A stretch of 64,000 nt of DNA from an uncultured Mucilaginibacter sp. (GCF_913773635.1 NZ_CAJYGQ010000007.1:124001-188000), one strand, 5' to 3'. Shown: positions 44,809 through 53,873, counted from the first letter of the stretch. Translations and numbers: made by a program. The notes: a model not told the origin generated them from the letters alone.

Positions 44809-45231
44809 TTGACAAAAAAGGTTTTAAAGTTTGAGATAGAACTGGACTTCGTTCTGATTGCTATCAATACCCCTTTGAAAGACTACCGGGTTTGTCACTT
44901 TATCAATAAATATCTCAACTTCAATTTTAAAAAACAACCCGACCTGGCCGTTGATATTTACCAGGGAATTACCGAGCCTGCGCTGTTTTCAATTTACCAT
45001 TACGTTTGGGAAAATACCGAAACCGATTTTTATTTTATTGCTAATAAAGGCTCTGACGGCCTCTTAATACCTGAAATGCGCGAGGTGGACTACTTTTTTA
45101 TGATCAAGAATTTTATTGATGATACTGACCTTAATAATGTAATAAGCCAGCTAAATCGCATACCCGAAATTATGGCCGCGGTAAAGATTGAACCTAAAAA
45201 GATAAAATCACGGGAAAATCTGTTATTTTAG
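44809..45231 (+). CDS. IPExxxVDY-family protein
   Basis: A 140-residue cytoplasmic protein of the Bacteroidota IPExxxVDY family, named for LIPEMREVDYFFMIKN, which is present near residues 85-100. The start is a TTG at 44809; no ATG is available before the conserved sequence, and the promoter lies just upstream. The family has no known function. It is commonly found next to the fatty-acid operon and pyk, as here: pyk follows 66 bp later, with a 15-bp palindrome in the gap. Confidence 0.88.
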   Translation: MTKKVLKFEIELDFVLIAINTPLKDYRVCHFINKYLNFNFKKQPDLAVDIYQGITEPALFSIYHYVWENTETDFYFIANKGSDGLLIPEMREVDYFFMIKNFIDDTDLNNVISQLNRIPEIMAAVKIEPKKIKSRENLLF

Positions 45232-45244
45232 CGGCGTTTTAAAA

Positions 45245-45259
45245 GTGTAATATTTACAC
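45245..45259. promoter_or_regulatory. Perfect 15-bp palindrome before pyk
   Basis: GTGTAA, TAT, TTACAC: a symmetric site 38 bp before the pyk ATG with no T-tract, so an operator is plausible. No matching regulator is known to me for this site. Confidence 0.45.
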
Positions 45260-45297
45260 ACTAACATTAATTTAACACGACCAGATAAAACCAACAT

Positions 45298-46734
45298 ATG
45301 AAATTATCGTATAACCGAACTAAGATTGTGGCCACCATGGGCCCGGCATCTGCAAAAAAAGATGTTTTATTAGCTATGGTGAAAGCGGGTGTAAACGTTT
45401 GCCGACTTAATTTTTCGCACGGCAAGCCCGAAGATCACCAGAAAACCATTAATCTCATTCGCGAGATTAACGAGCAATACAAAACCAACATTGCTATGCT
45501 GGCCGACTTACAAGGCCCTAAAATTCGCATAGGCCTGGTTAAAGATGGCGGTATTCACCTTATTAATGGTAAGCATATCAATATGACTACCAACGAGTGT
45601 ATTGGCGACGAAAACAACATTTACATCACTTACGAAACCTTCCCTCAAGACGTACAGGTTAACGAAATTATTTTGTTAGATGATGGAAAATTACAGTTGC
45701 GCGTTATTGAAACCAACCGTAAAGACAACGTTTTATGTGAGGTTGTACACGGTGGTATTTTAACATCACGTAAAGGTGTAAACCTGCCAAACACCAAAGT
45801 ATCAATCCCAAGCTTAACCGAGGAAGATTTGGTTAACCTGCAGTTTGTTCTACAGAACGATGTGGAGTGGATTGGTCTTTCTTTCGTTCGTAAAGCCGAA
45901 GATATTATTGACCTTAAACGCATCATTCGCGAAAACGGTAAAGCTTCGCGCGTTATTGCAAAAATTGAGAAGCCTGAGGCCATCGAAAATATCGACGAGA
46001 TTATTGCTGCTACCGACGGTGTGATGGTTGCCCGTGGAGACCTGGGTGTTGAAATGCCCATGGAAGAAGTTCCGTTATTGCAAAAAATGATTGCGAGCAA
46101 ATGTCGTGCAGCTTCAAAACCGGTAATTGTAGCCACCCAAATGCTGGAAAGCATGATTACCACCCCGCGCCCAACCCGTGCCGAGGTGAATGACGTTGCT
46201 AACTCGGTATTAGACGGGGCCGATGCTGTTATGCTTAGCGGTGAAACGTCGGTAGGTGAGTTTCCGGTAATTGTTATTGAAACGATGGCTAAAATTGTTC
46301 GTAACGTAGAAGAGCTTGGCTATCCGTTTAATAAAGCTAAAGATGTTTACGGTGAAAACGTAACTGCTAATGGCTTAAGTAATGCTGTTTGCGAATCGGC
46401 AGTGCATTTATCAGAGCATACCGGCGCTGTTGGTATCGTATCAATGACTTTTTCGGGCTACACCGCTTTTGAAATTTCAAGCCATCGTCCTAAAGCCAGT
46501 ACCTACATCTTTACATCAAACAGGCAGTTGCTTAATTCTTTGAGCCTTGTATGGGGCGTTAAAGCTTTCTATTACGATGAACTAGAAAGTACAGATAAAA
46601 CCATTGCCGATGTTAACAACATCCTTAAATCAGAGAATTTGGTTGAAGTAGGCGATGTGGTTATCAACACTGCCGCTACGCCAATATCAGCTCAGGGTAA
46701 AACCAATATGATTAAAGTAAGCGTTATTGAATAG
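45298..46734 (+). CDS. pyk: Pyruvate kinase
   Basis: Converts phosphoenolpyruvate and ADP to pyruvate and ATP, the last step of glycolysis. The 478-residue product shows TKIVATMGPASAKKDVLLAM and CRLNFSHG at the N-terminus, the active-site lysine region VIAKIEKPEAIENIDEIIAA, VARGDLGVEMP, and PTRAEVNDVANSVLDGADAV with MLSGETSVG. The usual C-terminal domain follows. A strong terminator ends the transcript. Confidence 0.98.
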   Translation: MKLSYNRTKIVATMGPASAKKDVLLAMVKAGVNVCRLNFSHGKPEDHQKTINLIREINEQYKTNIAMLADLQGPKIRIGLVKDGGIHLINGKHINMTTNECIGDENNIYITYETFPQDVQVNEIILLDDGKLQLRVIETNRKDNVLCEVVHGGILTSRKGVNLPNTKVSIPSLTEEDLVNLQFVLQNDVEWIGLSFVRKAEDIIDLKRIIRENGKASRVIAKIEKPEAIENIDEIIAATDGVMVARGDLGVEMPMEEVPLLQKMIASKCRAASKPVIVATQMLESMITTPRPTRAEVNDVANSVLDGADAVMLSGETSVGEFPVIVIETMAKIVRNVEELGYPFNKAKDVYGENVTANGLSNAVCESAVHLSEHTGAVGIVSMTFSGYTAFEISSHRPKASTYIFTSNRQLLNSLSLVWGVKAFYYDELESTDKTIADVNNILKSENLVEVGDVVINTAATPISAQGKTNMIKVSVIE

Positions 46735-46757
46735 TGACTAACGTTTAATGAAATAGA

Positions 46758-46790
46758 AAGGCCGTTCTGCTGAGAGAACGGCCTTTTTTT
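46758..46790 (+). terminator. Intrinsic terminator of pyk
   Basis: AGGCCGTTCT, loop GCTGAG, AGAACGGCCT: a perfect 10-bp stem followed by TTTTTT. Confidence 0.93.
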
Positions 46791-46832
46791 ATAAACAACA
46801 TTTTTGCAACTTGAGCATTTAATACTCAACTT

Positions 46833-47291
46833 ATGAGAGCAGTACTACAACGAGTTACCGAAGCTTCCTGCCGCGTTAACGGGCAAATTACCGGTGAAAT
46901 AAAAACCGGGTTTCTGGTTTTATTAGGCATTGAAGATGCCGACACTATAGAAGATGCTCAATGGCTTGCTCAAAAAATTGTGGGTATGCGTGTGTTTGGT
47001 GATGATGGTGGCCTCATGAATAAAGCATTAGCCGATGTAGATGGCCGCATACTGCTGGTATCACAGTTTACGCTGTTTGCGCAAACTAAAAAAGGTAACC
47101 GTCCGTCGTTTATACGTGCAGCCCGGCCGGATAAGGCTATACCGCTTTACGAGCAAATGATAAGCATACTTAATAACCTTACAGGCCACCTAACCCAAAA
47201 CGGCGTATTTGGTGCCGATATGAAAATAAGCCTTGTTAACGATGGGCCCGTGACTATTGTGATGGATACCAAAGACAGGGATAACTTTTAA
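46833..47291 (+). CDS. dtd: D-aminoacyl-tRNA deacylase
   Basis: Dtd removes D-amino acids and glycine wrongly attached to tRNAs. The 152-residue product has the family's normal length and both signature sites, VSQFTLFAQTKKGNRPSF and the C-terminal VNDGPVTIVMD (the Gly-Pro motif that excludes L-amino acids). The start RAVLQRVTEASCRVNG is typical. A MazG-like gene follows 47 bp downstream. Confidence 0.97.
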   Translation: MRAVLQRVTEASCRVNGQITGEIKTGFLVLLGIEDADTIEDAQWLAQKIVGMRVFGDDGGLMNKALADVDGRILLVSQFTLFAQTKKGNRPSFIRAARPDKAIPLYEQMISILNNLTGHLTQNGVFGADMKISLVNDGPVTIVMDTKDRDNF

Positions 47292-47338
47292 TAACGCTTG
47301 TAATCATCAAATGCAGCAAATACTGCTATTTTTAAACT

Positions 47339-47668
47339 ATGACAATTAAAGAGGCCCAGGAACTGGTTGATAAGTGGATAAATACTACCGGTATACGTTA
47401 TTTTAACGAACTAACTAATACTGCTATGCTTATGGAAGAGGTGGGCGAGGTTGCCCGTATTATGGCCAGGCAGTATGGTGAGCAGTCATTTAAAAAATCG
47501 GACACCGAGGTTAATTTGGCTGATGAAATGGCCGATGTGCTTTTTGTATTAATTTGCCTGGCCAACCAAACCGGTATTGACCTTACCGAGGCACTGGAAA
47601 AAAACCTTGACAAAAAAACAATACGCGATACCGAGCGCCATCGTAATAACGAGAAACTTAAACCATAA
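47339..47668 (+). CDS. MazG-like nucleotide pyrophosphohydrolase
   Basis: A 109-residue all-alpha NTP pyrophosphatase domain. The metal-binding motif is EEVGEVARIMARQYGEQ with the later DEMADVLFVLICLANQTG. Such single-domain proteins cleave non-canonical or excess (d)NTPs to the monophosphate. The placement after dtd, another proofreading enzyme, is a common pairing in Bacteroidota, suggesting a house-cleaning unit. The DUF4349 gene starts 4 bp after its stop. Confidence 0.92.
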   Translation: MTIKEAQELVDKWINTTGIRYFNELTNTAMLMEEVGEVARIMARQYGEQSFKKSDTEVNLADEMADVLFVLICLANQTGIDLTEALEKNLDKKTIRDTERHRNNEKLKP

Positions 47669-47672
47669 TTAC

Positions 47673-48548
47673 ATGAGACAGTTAATTTGGACTTTGTTTT
47701 TAATCAACACTTTGTTTGCTTGTAAAAACAACAGTAAACAAGCTGATTTTCAAACTCAGGAGATGGCTTTAGCGGCCCCTCCACCGGCAAGTTCTCCTCT
47801 TAGAGAGACCGATAAGGTAGATGCAGTTAAGATGCCTCCCGAAGTTAATAGTACTAGTGTCATAGACAAAAAGATTATCAAAGAAGGCTCAATTGTTTTT
47901 GAAACCAATAATATAAAAGCTACACGTAAGATTATTACTGATAGCTTAAAAAGATTGGGTGGTTATGTAGGGGAAGAAAGAGAAAGCAACAACAGCGAGG
48001 TAAATCGTAAAGAATACACGTTGAGCGTACGCATCCCTGCTCAAAACTTTGAAAAGTTTTTGAACACCGTATCAACATCAGCTGACCGCATTGAGTCGAA
48101 AAATATATCGTCGAGAGATGTAACCACTGAGTAAATTGATGTTACTACCCGTCTTAACAACCAAAAATTGTTGGAGAACCGGTATAAAGACCTGCTGCAA
48201 AAAGCCTCTAAAATGGCAGATGTACTGGAGGTTGAAAACAAACTGAGCGAAATCCGCACCAATATTGAAGCTACGCAAGGACAATTAAACTACCTCAATA
48301 AACAAGTTGCCTACAGTTCATTGGATGTCACCTTCTTTACCGAGACCGCCATTAAGGGTGGTAGTGGCAATGGTTTTAGCTATAAATTTAAACGTGCCCT
48401 TGGCGATAGTTGGGAGTTACTTGAAGGCTTGTTCTTTGGTATAATAACATTATGGCCTGTATTATTGGTTATTGGTGTAATTGTATGGCTAGCGCGCATT
48501 TGGTTACGCAAAAGGAGAAGCAAAAAAGTTATTACTTCAGCGCCATAA
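47673..48548 (+). pseudogene. DUF4349 lipoprotein gene interrupted by an in-frame stop codon
   Basis: Both halves belong to one DUF4349 protein in a single reading frame. The first 153 codons encode a lipoprotein signal (NTLFAC) and the start of the domain (KIIKEGSIVFETNN through KNISSRDVTTE). A TAA at 48132-48134 stands where the family has an aromatic residue. The same frame then continues with IDVTTRLNNQKLLENRYKDL, a coiled coil and a C-terminal membrane helix (ITLWPVLLVIGVIVWLARIW) followed by a basic tail. One base change (TAA from TAT or TAC) explains everything and no indel is needed. A recent null allele, a sequencing error or stop readthrough are possible. The start follows the MazG-like stop by 4 bp, so it was part of that operon. 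Confidence 0.88.
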
Positions 48549-48571
48549 AGCAACGTATTAATGTAAAATAT

Positions 48572-48594
48572 TGATGCCGGTGAAACCGGCATCA
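48572..48594. terminator. Hairpin between converging genes
   Basis: TGATGCCGGT, loop GAA, ACCGGCATCA: a perfect 10-bp stem between the DUF4349 gene and comB. The following T-content is moderate (ATATTCTTCT). Confidence 0.7.
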
Positions 48595-48601
48595 TATTCT
48601 T

Positions 48602-49354
48602 CTATACACTAAGTTTAACTAATTTTTCACCTTCTAATACCGGGATAGCGGTAGTTAAATCTATTTGAAGGCAAAAGGCAATATCTTTTTCAATACCTAG
48701 GTTTTTAAGGCGTTCGCCGTGAGATGTTTTCTTAAGGTATTGGGTAATATCGTTTTTACCCAGCTGAAACAGGTCATTGGCAGCAATGGCCGGGTCATCC
48801 AGTTTAAACTGCAAATCTTTAAGTTGATCTACAACTGCACCGGCAAAAAGGGTATCTTCCAGGTTGAAATTATTTTTCCAGCCCGAGCACACCAGCAGTA
48901 TATTCTCATTCTGTGTTCGTAACCAGTTGCAAAGTGCTGTAAGGTTAAGGAAAGAGCCAATAACCACACGCTTGGCTTTGCGCGATAAATGCAGGGCGTG
49001 AGTGCCGTTAGTTGTTGTTAACACAACAGTTTTACCGTTCACCTTTTCGGGCGTGTAGGCAAAAGGCGAGTTCCCGAAATCAAAACCTGAAACAACCTCG
49101 CCGTTACGTTCGGCAGCCAGTAAGTAGCCTAAACCTTTTTCGCGGTAAGCAGCACATTCCTCTACTTCGGCAACAGGTATAATTGCTTCGGCACCATTTT
49201 CAATACCATAGCAAATAGATGTGGTAGCACGAAATATATCAATGATAACCACAATTGAGTTTTCAACCTTGTACAGTGGTATTAAAGCCGGTGTTAAGCA
49301 AACTTCTAATTGTGGTGCAGTTTGATGTTGATGGTTGTCCTGTTCGATATTCAA
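48602..49354 (-). CDS. comB: 2-phosphosulfolactate phosphatase
   Basis: A 250-residue ComB-family enzyme that removes phosphate from 2-phosphosulfolactate. Family segments are IDIFRATTSICYGIENGAEA, SGFDFGNSPFAY, VVLTTTNGTHAL, and LVCSGWKNNFNLEDTLFAGA. In methanogens it serves coenzyme M synthesis; in bacteria it is thought to make sulfolactate or an unknown product. The ComA and ComC partners are not nearby, so the bacterial substrate remains open. The symbol follows the family name. It has a candidate -7 box 37 bp upstream. Confidence 0.9.
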   Translation of the reverse strand: MNIEQDNHQHQTAPQLEVCLTPALIPLYKVENSIVVIIDIFRATTSICYGIENGAEAIIPVAEVEECAAYREKGLGYLLAAERNGEVVSGFDFGNSPFAYTPEKVNGKTVVLTTTNGTHALHLSRKAKRVVIGSFLNLTALCNWLRTQNENILLVCSGWKNNFNLEDTLFAGAVVDQLKDLQFKLDDPAIAANDLFQLGKNDITQYLKKTSHGERLKNLGIEKDIAFCLQIDLTTAIPVLEGEKLVKLSV

Positions 49355-49374
49355 TTTCTATTATGTTTTAATTA

Positions 49375-49434
49375 AAAAAGCGGTAGCCTGCAAAGATATT
49401 TATCTCTATGATAATTTGCCAGTCTACCGCTTTT
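49375..49434 (-). terminator. Large-loop terminator of the metallo-hydrolase gene, enclosing a comB -7 box
   Basis: On the minus strand AAAAGCGGTAG (49434-49424) pairs with CTACCGCTTTT (49385-49375) and a T-run follows. The 38-base loop contains TATCTTTG (49398-49391), an exact -7 element for comB. A second smaller repeat AACATTGC/GCAACGTT lies at 49438-49457. Confidence 0.55.
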
Positions 49435-49458
49435 ATAACATTGCTAAAGCAACGTTAA

Positions 49459-50136
49459 TTATAGCTCAATGCTCTCACCAATTGCCGGAAGCTTTAGGTT
49501 AAGGCCGGCTTTAAGGAATTTTTCTTTTGCTTCGTTCTTGTCGATTTTTATAACCGGGAAAGTATCATAGTGTACGCCTACCACATCTTTACAGGCAATA
49601 AAATCACAGGCTTTAACAGCATCCTCAATACCCATTGTATAGTTATCACCAATAGGTAATATAGCCCAGTCAAGCTCTTCTTCGGCCAGCAATTTCATAT
49701 CAAAGGTAAGGGCGGTGTCGCCGGCAAAGTAAATTTTCTTGCCCTCGGCGTAAATTACAAAGCCTGCAGGTACGCCTGCATAGCTGCCATCAGGCATCGA
49801 ACTGGAGTGCAGGGCATATACCATTTTCACTTTGCCAAAATCAAAATTAAAGCTGCCGCCAATGTTCATGCCATGGGCATCGGGCACACCATTATTTCCA
49901 AGCCAGCCGGCTATTTCAGCAATGCAAATTACTTTGGCACCGCTTTGCTTTTGTATAGGAAGCAAGTCGGCAACATGATCGCCGTGCCCGTGCGATACCA
50001 GTATGTAATCTGGCTTCAATGCGTTAACATCAATATGCTTTGCCAGTTCATTAGGCGTTATAAACGGATCAAATAACAGAGTTTTACCACCGGTTTGAAT
50101 CTCAACCGTTGAGTGGCCGTAATAGGTAAGTTTCAT
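49459..50136 (-). CDS. Metal-dependent hydrolase, beta-lactamase fold (UPF0173)
   Basis: A 225-residue cytoplasmic metallo-beta-lactamase-fold hydrolase of the UPF0173 group. It begins KLTYYGHSTVEIQTGGKTLL, has the metal motif LVSHGHGDHVADLLP, then FAGDTALTFDMKLL and the late histidine GVHYDTFPVI. The substrate is unknown; RNA or phosphoester targets are not indicated. It is apparently monocistronic. Confidence 0.93.
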   Translation of the reverse strand: MKLTYYGHSTVEIQTGGKTLLFDPFITPNELAKHIDVNALKPDYILVSHGHGDHVADLLPIQKQSGAKVICIAEIAGWLGNNGVPDAHGMNIGGSFNFDFGKVKMVYALHSSSMPDGSYAGVPAGFVIYAEGKKIYFAGDTALTFDMKLLAEEELDWAILPIGDNYTMGIEDAVKACDFIACKDVVGVHYDTFPVIKIDKNEAKEKFLKAGLNLKLPAIGESIEL

Positions 50137-50202
50137 AGTTAGCTTGTTTAATGTTTAAAGCAAAATAATAGCGTAGTTGTTTAAGCACAAAATTTATTGT
50201 GA

Positions 50203-50508
50203 TTATTGGCCAAACATGCCACCTAAGTCGCCAAACATGTTTTTTGTCATGGCGGCCATCTCGGTTTGGCTTACGTTTTCTGCTTGCTCTAATGCTTTGT
50301 TAACGGCTAATACCATTAGCTCTTCAAGCTCTTCTTTATCGGCCTCTTTCATAAAAGCCTCGTCAATAGCAATGTTTTGTATTACCTTATTTGCATTGGC
50401 GGTTACGGTTATTTTGCCACCTTCAACACTGCCGCTTACAGTAACACCATCCAGGCGTTTTTTCATTTCGCCAGCTTTTTGCTGAGCCTCAAATAGTTTA
50501 TCGAACAT
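50203..50508 (-). CDS. YbaB/EbfC-family nucleoid-associated protein
   Basis: A 101-residue DNA-binding protein. The family pattern is a helical N-terminus (LFEAQQKAGEMKKRLDGVTV), a three-strand core (GKITVTANANKVIQNIAIDE) and a C-terminal helix with Met-rich tail (MTKNMFGDLGGMFGQ). Members bind DNA as dimers. The usual dnaX and recR neighbours are absent here. Confidence 0.94.
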   Translation of the reverse strand: MFDKLFEAQQKAGEMKKRLDGVTVSGSVEGGKITVTANANKVIQNIAIDEAFMKEADKEELEELMVLAVNKALEQAENVSQTEMAAMTKNMFGDLGGMFGQ

Positions 50509-50602
50509 ATGGTTTGAATTATAAGTTGATTAATGGGTGGTTGGTAAAGTCAACATCGGTTAAGATAGTCAAAGCTTCTGATTGATCAACCACTCATAAA
50601 TG

Positions 50603-51808
50603 TTAATCCTCTGCTGTTTCGCCGGTACCTTTGTATGCATCTTTACGCACAACGGGCATACCGGTTGCTTTAAATAGGTCGTCTAAATGCAGCAAGCTGC
50701 CGTTTACTAAGTTTCCTAACAACACAATGGTGACATCGTTTTTAAGGTCGCGCAAAAATATATGCCTGAAGCCATGCCACCAGCCGGTATGGTATACTAC
50801 TTTGTCTTTTGAGCTTTCAAATATCCGCCAACCGTATCCGTAACTAAAATGACCACGAATTAGTGGTTGCACCTGTGCTTTATAAGCTGAATCTTGTGTT
50901 GCAGGTTTCAATAGTCTGCCCGCCCTTAGCGCCCGGTCAAATAAATATAAATCGCCGATGGTGCTGTAAATGCCTTTATCGCCAACAGGACCATCTAAAA
51001 AGTTTTGCGCTACTGAATAACGCCAGCTGTTACGGTCATGGCCTACAACATCTGCCGGTATTTTATCATAAACAGCTTTAGAGTAAACTGCTGTATGCGT
51101 CATGCCCGATGGTTTAAAAATGTTTTCCTGCATAAATTGAGCGTATGGCATGCCGGTAACTTTTTCAATAATGGCACCCAACACCATGTAGTTGGAGTTA
51201 TTATATAAAAAGCGCACGTTGGGCTTATTAAACGGTGCAGGTTTATACTCTGCAATTAAATTCATCACCTGCTGGTTTGTAATGCCTTTTTTTTGATCGC
51301 GGTGCTCTTTACGGTACAGGCCGTCAATAAAATAAACATAGTTCATCATGCCCGAGCGGTGCGTAAGCAGCAGGCGTATGGTTACACCCTCATACGGAAA
51401 GTTAGGATAAAAATCGCGTACATCCTGGTCAAGCTTTAGCTTTCCTTGTTCCCAAAGCATCATAATGGCGGTACCGGTCATGGTTTTTGATACGGATGCC
51501 AGTTCAAACTTCGAGTCGAGCTTTAAGCTGTCGCGGGTGAGATGATTTGCCCAGCCAAAAGCACCTTCATAAATAATTTTACCTTTTTTAGCTACCAGAA
51601 CGTTGCCGTTAAAGGCACTTTTTTTATGCAGGCGTTGCATAAATGCATCCACTTCCTGGTCTGCATCTTTTGCGTCGTATTTAAGAAGCTTTTGAGGCTC
51701 AAAGGGTTTGTCGGTATTCTTTACACCATTTTTTGAAGAAGAATTGGAACACGATGCCAATACGCTAATGGCAAGTGTACCGGCCAGGACAATTTTGTTC
51801 AATATCAT
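50603..51808 (-). CDS. Serine hydrolase, class C beta-lactamase fold, lipoprotein
   Basis: A 401-residue lipoprotein (SVLASC, lipidated Cys20) with a beta-lactamase/esterase fold. The catalytic motifs are SVSK (Ser105, Lys108), YNNSNY and HTGWW. It begins the domain with FNGNVLVAKKGKIIYEGAFG. The family includes penicillin-binding-protein-like esterases and D-aminopeptidases; resistance cannot be inferred. The 331-bp gap that follows (51809-52139) lies between this gene and the divergent sigma-factor gene. It is AT-rich, and I find no gene in it; CAATTTTG near 52101 is a near match to a -7 box. Confidence 0.92.
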   Translation of the reverse strand: MILNKIVLAGTLAISVLASCSNSSSKNGVKNTDKPFEPQKLLKYDAKDADQEVDAFMQRLHKKSAFNGNVLVAKKGKIIYEGAFGWANHLTRDSLKLDSKFELASVSKTMTGTAIMMLWEQGKLKLDQDVRDFYPNFPYEGVTIRLLLTHRSGMMNYVYFIDGLYRKEHRDQKKGITNQQVMNLIAEYKPAPFNKPNVRFLYNNSNYMVLGAIIEKVTGMPYAQFMQENIFKPSGMTHTAVYSKAVYDKIPADVVGHDRNSWRYSVAQNFLDGPVGDKGIYSTIGDLYLFDRALRAGRLLKPATQDSAYKAQVQPLIRGHFSYGYGWRIFESSKDKVVYHTGWWHGFRHIFLRDLKNDVTIVLLGNLVNGSLLHLDDLFKATGMPVVRKDAYKGTGETAED

Positions 51809-52139
51809 TATCTAAAGGAGGCTTCGCATTTAAACGATGGCGAAAATCAGAAATTATAATCCGGTTAAAAAGTAAAAGTTTTAATTATTTCATTTTAAGT
51901 ATTTGTTAGCCCTGCGTTAATTTATCTATCCTTTAAAATTAAGAGCTGTAACTTTAAAAATCGCCTCTACCGCCAAAATTTATAATTTATTATCAAAACT
52001 TCCATGTTGAAGAAAGTAACGCTGTTTGGAGTAAGATTAATTGCCAAATTAGTAATGCAAGCATGATGTGTAATTAATAATGCCTTAACATGCTGTGGGC
52101 AATTTTGTAATTGGTAAATCTTAACATACGAACTCAAGC

Positions 52140-52709
52140 ATGTACCTGCAATTAAGCGACGAGGAATTAGTGGGCCTTTTAAAGGTAGACGACCATTTGG
52201 CTCTTGAAAATTTATTTAATCGTTACTACAAAAGTTTGTGCCAGCTAAGTGCTGTTTACACCAAAGATTTTGAGATAGCAGAGGAAGTTGTTGCTAATAT
52301 GTTTATGAAATTATGGGATACCCGCAACGACCTCAATTTGCAAAACGTCAAAGGCTATCTATCGGTTTCGATACGTAACGCCTCCATTAACCAATTACAA
52401 AGAAAGAAACTTGTTGTTGAACCAATTGATGAGGTAGCTCATCAGTTAAGTAACATAGCAGATGAGCTCACGCCACTCAACATTATCACCGGGCGCGAGT
52501 CATACAACAGAATACTTAAACTAATTGATACCTTACCTACATCACAGCGGGAAGTGTTGCTGATGAGCCATGTTGATAATTTAAGCAAGCACGAGATAGC
52601 AGCCATTTTAGATATTTCAGTGCGTACGGTTGAAACCACCCTTTATCAATCAGTAAAAAAACTCAGGCTGTTATTAAAAGATTCTTACAATTCGGCTGCG
52701 AGTAATTAA
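52140..52709 (+). CDS. ECF sigma-70 factor (FecI-like)
   Basis: A 189-residue extracytoplasmic-function sigma factor. Region 2 covers about residues 20-90 (LENLFNRYYKSLCQLSAVYT, FEIAEEVVANMFMKLWDTRN) and region 4 about 125-180 (IDTLPTSQREVLLMSHVDNL, HEIAAILDISVRTVETTL). Such Bacteroidota factors direct transcription of a SusC-type receptor in response to outer-membrane transport, with an adjacent FecR anti-sigma, as here (79-bp gap). It opens the uptake locus that runs to about 62.9 kb. Confidence 0.95.
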   Translation: MYLQLSDEELVGLLKVDDHLALENLFNRYYKSLCQLSAVYTKDFEIAEEVVANMFMKLWDTRNDLNLQNVKGYLSVSIRNASINQLQRKKLVVEPIDEVAHQLSNIADELTPLNIITGRESYNRILKLIDTLPTSQREVLLMSHVDNLSKHEIAAILDISVRTVETTLYQSVKKLRLLLKDSYNSAASN

Positions 52710-52788
52710 CCATTTCTTAACGCATTCATAACGTAATCCGCTACGTATACGCACTGCTTAAATCTGTCTTTAGTGTAGAAACAGATTA

Positions 52789-53808
52789 ATGGAAGAGCAA
52801 AGCTATCGTTTAATTACAGCTTATTTTGAAAAGACCATCAGCGATGAAGGCCTGACGCAATTGCGCGAGTGGATTGAGGAAAGTCCTGCAAATCTTGCGC
52901 AGTTTAGTGAAACCATTCAAATACTTGAAGCTTCAAAAGCTTATACCGCTCAGCCGCTTAATCAACAAAAAAGCTGGGCTGGCATACAGCAATATATAAA
53001 TCAACCTTTAAAAGCTAAAAACACCCGCATACTAAGGTATAAGTGGCTTGCTGCAGCGGCAATCCTGCTGGCTGTTTGTACTACTACATTAGCATGGTAT
53101 AAGCACATGCTTAACGCATTTACATCAATTGAATATGCCGAAGTGAAAAGTGTTAATGGCCGCCATACAAAAGTTTACCTGCCCGATAGTTCTGTAGTTT
53201 ACCTGAGCGGCGGTAGCAAAATAAAGTTTGCCAAGGGTTTTGATGGCAAAACCCGCAATGTACAGTTGAACGGAGAAGCTTTTTTTGATGTTGTGCATCA
53301 AGCCAAACCATTTATAGTAAACAGCGGCAAAATTTCAACCGTGGTACTTGGTACCTCATTTAATGTAAAAGCTTACAGTAGCCAGCAAAAAGTAACCGTT
53401 ACCGTTAACAGCGGCAAGGTTGGAGTTTTGGCCACAGTAAACGGAAAAAGAAAGCTGGTAAAGTACCTCACTCCTGATGAGCAGATAGAAATAAACACGC
53501 TTAACGGTTTATATGCATTTGGGCAAACCGATGCACATGCAGTAAGCGGCTGGATAAATAACGACTTAAGCTTTTACAATACTGCCCTAAAAGATATTGC
53601 ACAATCAATTGAGCATCATTACGGCGTACATATTGATTTTACCGACCCTGAGCAAGGGCACGTAAAGCTTACAACAAAATTTGATAATGTTTCGCTAAAA
53701 CAGGTAATGCAAACCCTAAGTGAGCTTTCCGGCCTTGCTTATACGCAAAAGGGTAATCAGTTTTTCTTTACAAACACCAATCAAAAAGGAGGAAGCATAA
53801 TGAGATAG
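52789..53808 (+). CDS. FecR-family anti-sigma factor/transmembrane regulator
   Basis: A 339-residue inner-membrane protein. The cytoplasmic N-terminus holds the sigma-binding part (ITAYFEKTISDEGLTQLREWI). A single helix (WLAAAAILLAVCTTTLAW, about residues 85-103) is followed by the periplasmic FecR domain (VKSVNGRHTKVYLPDSSVVY, TVVLGTSFNVKAY) and a C-terminal DUF4974-type domain (HHYGVHIDFTDPEQGHVKLT). It relays the receptor signal to the adjacent sigma factor. It follows the sigma gene and precedes the SusC gene, matching the standard sensing module. Confidence 0.95.
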   Translation: MEEQSYRLITAYFEKTISDEGLTQLREWIEESPANLAQFSETIQILEASKAYTAQPLNQQKSWAGIQQYINQPLKAKNTRILRYKWLAAAAILLAVCTTTLAWYKHMLNAFTSIEYAEVKSVNGRHTKVYLPDSSVVYLSGGSKIKFAKGFDGKTRNVQLNGEAFFDVVHQAKPFIVNSGKISTVVLGTSFNVKAYSSQQKVTVTVNSGKVGVLATVNGKRKLVKYLTPDEQIEINTLNGLYAFGQTDAHAVSGWINNDLSFYNTALKDIAQSIEHHYGVHIDFTDPEQGHVKLTTKFDNVSLKQVMQTLSELSGLAYTQKGNQFFFTNTNQKGGSIMR

Positions 53809-53840
53809 ACTTTTCCTTTATCCCTTTTTTTAAATAAAAA

Positions 53841-53873
53841 AGCCAGGTGGTTGCTGGTAACAACTCCCGGCTC
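53841..53873 (+). other. Imperfect hairpin in the FecR-SusC gap
   Basis: AGCCAGGTG and CTCCCGGCT pair over about 9 bp with two mismatches, with an inner TTG/CAA pairing. It lies about 45 bp before the SusC start and is not followed by a T-run. A role in differential expression is possible but unproven. Confidence 0.3.

Noticed and set aside
45645..46163. 172-codon minus-strand frame inside pyk
   Set aside because: A shadow of a highly conserved plus-strand gene with no family signature of its own.
48168..48548. Separate gene for the second half of the DUF4349 protein
   Set aside because: It is in the same frame as the first half, and the ATG-like start lies inside the domain; one interrupted gene is the simpler reading.
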